64,000 nucleotides of DNA from Berghia stephanieae (Eukaryota; Mollusca; Gastropoda; Nudibranchia; Aeolidiidae), in contig CM067445.1 in assembly GCA_034508935.3 (NCBI GenBank), forward strand, positions 12,484,958 to 12,548,957, given 5' to 3'. Made by a program: the position numbers and the translations under genes. Below, piece by piece: positions 42,001 through 48,300 of the stretch (its first letter is position 1; each line of letters starts with the position of its first letter). The notes below the pieces were generated by a model. It worked only from the letters and a program-made list of their open reading frames with translations. It did not search any database and was not told the DNA's origin.

Positions 42001-45000
42001 TGTATTAGTTTTACATCTGAAATTTCATTAAAAGTATTAGAATAAGGAAATATGACCTTAATCTATAATTCAACAGTATTGATGTAATGATAATGATATG
42101 TATCAGTTTGTAATTAAGTAGTAGGAAAGAAAAAGTGTGTGAGGCGATCAGAGATGGTTTGAAGCCGATGCCCTGGGGAAGCACACAGCAATGCAATGCT
42201 GCGGTTACTGCTTCGCCCAGCAGCATTTTGTCTACATCTTCATCATCATCCTCTTCCTCCCTCTCCCTCTATGAATTTACAGGAAGCATCTTATGAAGGA
42301 AGAAGCAAGCACAGAAAGGTAATTAAATACTTGTTGCTTTCATGAACTCACAACTTTTATTGTTTGTTTGTTAGTTAGCGCCATGACCAGTGCTGCCAAC
42401 TTATTGTAAAAAATGCGTATTTTTACTCATTTTCCTTTATTCTTCTACACTTCTACACATTTGCTAAAGACCTTAAAGGGATTGTTTGCTTCATTTAATT
42501 TCTATTTTCTCATTTATTTATTTTTTTAAAACAAACACTCTTTTAGGGTGTTTAGACATATAATTTGTTTCACAATGCAGAAGTTCATATTGGGATTTCA
42601 ATGATAATAATAATAGGTAGTCCAAACTGCCCCGATAACGGGTTCTGGACGTAAAATGAGCTGATTTCCATCAAGTTCCCACTTAATCTTCACCACGTAT
42701 TTTCATTGTAAATGCAATGATATATATATCAATAAAAGATCAATCTTTGATCTTTCCAATGATATATTTGGTTTTAGCATGCACAAAAAACTGACTTTGT
42801 GCTTTGATAACGAAAATAGTCACTTGAGCCGTTTTTTATCGCTCGCCGAAAAAAAAAAATCATACCGCCTCAACGTAAATAGCCAGGCAAACTGCGCCGT
42901 TCGTTCAATCTCGCCCAAACTGGTTTCATAAGACACGTAAAAGAGGGCCGATTATTTTGGTACCAAATAGTAGTAGTTCTTATTTTTGGTTTTGAAAATA
43001 TCGCATTTTTTATAACTTTTCAAGGCTAATTTTCATTATGATCAAGTTCTATTTGGTATTTTTGGAAAGCCGTATTTTTCCTTTTTATAAATACGAAAAC
43101 AACACTAAAAAATGTCCAACGGCGCAGAATGCTTAAACCGAAACAACGCATCACTTTATGAATGAAATTCTTTTTCCCACCGGCCGGCAGCAGTATCAGA
43201 CGTCTCCAATGGCTAACAAATAAATCTCGCCTGAATCAACGCTACCGTTCGAAATTTCTCGATACAAGGTTCTGACAGGTAAATAAATATATAATTCACT
43301 TATTAATATCATAAATTAAGAGGTATTAAGTTTAAATTTGTTTATTTTATTGTTTTATCCAACATCGTCCTCAAACCCATCTTCTCAAAATGGCTGAACT
43401 CTGGGTCCGTCTCAGAAAATGAAGAGCCTATTTATTTCTGATTTTCAGAATAAGCTGTGATACAGTAATTTGCTTTCTTCAAGCATTATATTTATTAAAT
43501 AAATTAATTTTGTGTTACTGGCAATTAATTTTAAGCCACAAGAACGATTTTTACAACCCTTACAAATATCTAAGAAAATCCAAGATGGCGGACATCGATG
43601 ATAGTAGTGATAGACAGACCTGGAGGTAGAGAATTATTTTCCTTGGCTAGATTATATATTTCCATTTGTGAGTTGTTTACTACTTCACAATAATGTAAAT
43701 AAATATGACTTATTCATTTTTTATAGTTGACTCTTTATAAACATTATTTTTTTTCTTTTCATTGACTTTAGAAGGATATTCTGTTTTGCTGAGATTTTTT
43801 TTTTTAATTTATGTTTTTTATTGGAGTGAGTTTTTTTTTAAAAGGAAGAAACAAAATTCCAAAAGTGAAAAAATAAAGAATATCGGTTTAAATTTAAAAT
43901 GTCCTCATTTTTCCTAAACATATGAAAAACATTAATTTTGCTTTTACTTTACTTTGTTTTAAACAGATGATGACCAGTACAGGTCCCTTAAAAGGACATT
44001 CCTGGCTGTGGGAAAGGGGAGACGGGCAACCTTACCATCCGTCCTGCATAGAATGATAAATAAACCTTGGTTTTAGCTATTAAGACATGTCTTGTTCCAT
44101 TATTTTGAGAAAATAGCTTCTCGGCCACCACTGGGTCTGGGTACTTTTGTCCAAATTCTTAAACTTGGCAACCTTTTTCCTCTCTTGAGTTACTGATAAT
44201 GATCTTACAGAACTTATATATCACACCATTCAGATAGAGCTTTAAAACCTGATTAATTTGATATATAATATGTCATCCTATGTCAACAAACAAAAAAGTT
44301 ACGACAGTTTGAAGTTGCGTCTTTTTCGCATGTTTCGGCAACTTTTTGGAAACTGCTTTTCTGTGATTTTTCTGAACTTTGAAAAGTTATTGTGGTAAAA
44401 CTATGCTAAATAGCCTTCCCAAAAAAATTGGGCTTATTCTATGCCATCATATTTGTAACCACAAGCGATTTTAGATCTGTATCTATAGTAATAATGATTT
44501 TGGGGTACCCCAAACTTGGGAAATTTAGTATTTTTAACTTTTCCCGTTTTCGGCCCAAAATCCATGATTTTCAAATTGCCATAACTTTTTTAGTTTTTGA
44601 CCTAGGAAGACAAATCAAATATCATAGTAATCAGAATAAAAAGTTCTACAAGAAAAACATTGAATGGGTGTGTTTCTTGCAAAAAAAAAATTCAGTTTGG
44701 ACTACCTAATAATAACCACATTTGTTTAGCACTTGTTGCCTAAAGCTCAAAAAAGGTGTTTTACAAAGTCAGATATCCAAACAATCACACACACACGTGC
44801 ACATATATACATACACACATACACACGCGTGCACATATATACATACACACGCGTGCACATATATACATACACACATACACCTGCTATTAAAGTTTCTATA
44901 CACCACTGACATATGGGCGCTTAAGATAATTAATACATAAGCATGAAATTACTCATGTCATATTATAATACAATATACAATAGATAATAATGCTCTATCA

Positions 45001-45232
45001 ATGGCCATTGGGACTCCTTTGATTGTTTTTATTTTTTTAACATTGCATAAAAAGCCGTAAGTTCTGTATGTTAGAATTGTAAATTTCCGTTATACGTATA
45101 TTGGTATAAATTAAATCTTTGAGATGTCATAATCATTAGAATTTCAAAGGGTTTTGAGTTGGGGTTTTGTTTTGTTTGGCGTTTTTCTCCTTAAAAATTA
45201 CTTTCATTTCCTTAATAATAATAATAATAATA

Positions 45233-45300
<68 letters not shown>

Positions 45301-48300
45301 AATGATGATAATAATAGTAATGATGATAACAATATCAATAATAATAATAGTATTAATAATAATAATAAAGAAATGCCTAATGTTTAAACTCAAAATGTTG
45401 TCTTTTATTTCTCGCCTTTATTCTATTCACACTCTCTCTTTTTTCTCTTTCTCTTCCCTTCAAGTCTTCACAGAGCCCTTCATTTGAAGATGACGACGGC
45501 TGGGAATATGAACGCAGGGAAAAGAAAAGGGTGAGAAGATAGATGAAATAATGTCCCAATACTCGGGTTGATATATTCAGCTAGGTTGTATTTCCATGCT
45601 AAGATTTTTTTAAAGACAGATAAATAAAATCGAAATAGTTGGAAAGGGCATAAAATTTGTAAACAATGGTTTTAGTTAATTCAGAACTTGGCTTGCCTAT
45701 CTGTTTTTGCTACTGCTTTTTTTGGTGAAAACAATATTATGTGTAGTTATAGTCATGCCAAAAATGATAATAAAAGTATTAATATGGAGAAAAAGATAAA
45801 GGGAGTAAATGTGATTCATAAATAAGGGAACAACACAAAACAAATGACGTTTTTGTTGTTCCTTTATCTATGAATCACATTTTTCTCTCCATTCTATCGA
45901 CTCATTTAAGCACCTCTAGTTTTTGGTTTTAAAAGTAATAACAGTGATGACGATAATAATTATGGATCATCATCATCATTATCATTGTATTAATGATGAA
46001 TAAATCAATCAATCTACTATAAGAATGGGAAAAATGATAATGTGAAAGAAATTCCGTCTGGCCAATGAAGTTTTAATTTGTATTCTGCCAATAGATTAAT
46101 TTATGTATTGATGTCCTAAGGACATTAACGGGCAGAGTGGCTCAGAGGTACGGTCTTTGCTTCGACTCCGAAAGGTACGAGTTCAATCACCGCTGTGCAG
46201 CCTTCAGCAAGTCGCCTCGCCCTAGCTCAATTTGCAATGCGGCTGATGCCTGGGTTATTCCTGTCTTCCCTGGAGTAGACCCGAGAGAAAAATGTCCCCC
46301 TATGGGATGAATAAAGGGAATTTTATTTTATTTTACATCATCGTGATATTATTATTGTTTTGCTGGGTGGGGATCCTGACCTCCCATAGTGGGCAGGGAG
46401 GTACATACTGTGTCTTCTATCCCCTTATATCTGTTTTCCAACATGCTTTCTGTCCTTGTCTTGGAATGAGGTTACTTGGTTTTGTCCTGGCCCTGGTTGG
46501 AGTCCTGGCTGGGAGGGAAACAGTCAAATGCATAGTTATTGTTTTGGGAGATGATATTTTTTTCCTTGTAAATCATCTCTCTGTTATGATTATTATATTT
46601 GTCATTTTGAATGTATAGTGTAAGCATTTGAGTGTGTTCCTCTTTGTTGGATTTTGTGCTTGCGTCCAGATGAGACTTATAGGTGGTCTCAAACTAAGTA
46701 CACGATAGTGTGCTCTTGGAATCTACATCTGATCCCTATTTGTTCCCAGTTCCCCTTTGTCTTACTTTTTCTTGGGTGCTTTAATTGTAATTCTAGAACT
46801 TTTTACTATCCCATTTTCTTCCTTTTTACTGGCGCTGATATGACCTTAATGTGTTGCAAGCGCCGTAAAACCCTTAAAAACAAACAAAAACATTATTGTT
46901 TTGAATATTTCCAGGACCACGGCGTGGATGACCTGGACGACGACTACGTCAAGAGGAGAAAAAGTGAGGACTTTCATCCATCCCATCATCATCACCATCG
47001 TCACCCTTCCTATGACTTTGACTCCACGCCTAAACTGATTCCTCCATCGTCCTCTTCGTCGTCATCCTCTAGTAGGCTGTTGTTGTCGTCAGCGTTATTG
47101 TATACACATGTGGCATGTGTAGCCTTGTAGCGTAGTCATTCATGCTTTTGGGCCATTTGTATACAGGTCCCTACTTTTCCTCCACCATACTTCTTTGTTT
47201 CATTCCAGTAGTTACTTTTCCTCCCACATACTTTTCTGTTTTTGTTCAGGTCTCTACTTTTCCTCCCACATTCTTTTCTGTTTTTTGTTCATGTCTTTAC
47301 TTTTCCTCCCACATTCTTTCTGTTTTTGTTCAGGTCTTTACTTCTCTCACATATTTTTTTTGTCATTTTTTAAATCCTTTTATTTATTTATTTATTTTAT
47401 TGATTTCCCTTTTACTCTTCGCTTCTTTTTTTTTTTTAACTCCCAGTTTGTTTTTCTTTTCTTTTTTAAACTTGTCCGTTATAATTCTTATGTTCTTTAA
47501 TTTTTTTTTTTTTTCTTTTGTAGTCAATTTATAGCATACCGCTTGTCAGAATGGCATGTGCATATTTGGCTTATTCACAGTGGAAGCAAAATGAACACTA
47601 CTAAAACTAAGTAGCAAAACTACTAAAACTAAGTAGCAAAACTACTAAAACTAAGTAGCAAAACTACTAAAACTAAGTAGCAAAACTACTAAAACTAAGT
47701 AGCAAAACTACTAAAACTAAGTAGCAAAACTACTAAAACTAAGTAGCAAAACTACTAAAACTAAGTAGCAAAACTACTAAAACTAAGTAGCAAAACTACT
47801 AAAACTAAGTAGCAAAACTACTAAAACTAAGTAGCAAAACTACTAAAACTAAGTAGCAAAACTACTAAAACTAAGTAGCAAAACTACTAAAACTAAGTAG
47901 CAAAACTACTAAAACTAAGTAGCAAAACTACTAAAACTAAGTAGCAAAACTACTAAAACTAAGTAGCAAAACTACTAAAACTAAGTAGCAAAACTACTAA
48001 AACTAAGTAGCAAAACTACTAAAACTAAGTAGCAAAACTACTAAAACTAAGTAGCAAAACTACTAAAACTAAGTAGCAAAACTACTAAAACTAAGTAGCA
48101 AGGACTAAAATTCTCTTGCACTTTTTAACTGAAACTAAAAATAGATCAATTGAAATATTTCAATAAACATTTGCTCATAAAATTTGATTGTCTGTTGTAA
48201 AACAAACAAAGAAAGCTAAAAACATAATTGTCATTTTTTAATATTTCATTTCCTTACTTTCCAAATTCAGTCAATTTTGTTCATGCCAAAATGCCAAAAA

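Noticed and set aside
46915-47130. Longer exon 37 continuing through the His- and Ser-rich frame
   Set aside because: Using the GTGAGG donor at 46964 joins exon 38 in frame and gives KRRKKKQNG, similar to human; read-through would end at 47130 and lose exons 38-40. It remains possible as an alternative 3' end.
47597-48102. Regular short repeats resembling a CRISPR array
   Set aside because: There are no spacers: the 22-bp unit is continuous and the context is a eukaryotic intron.
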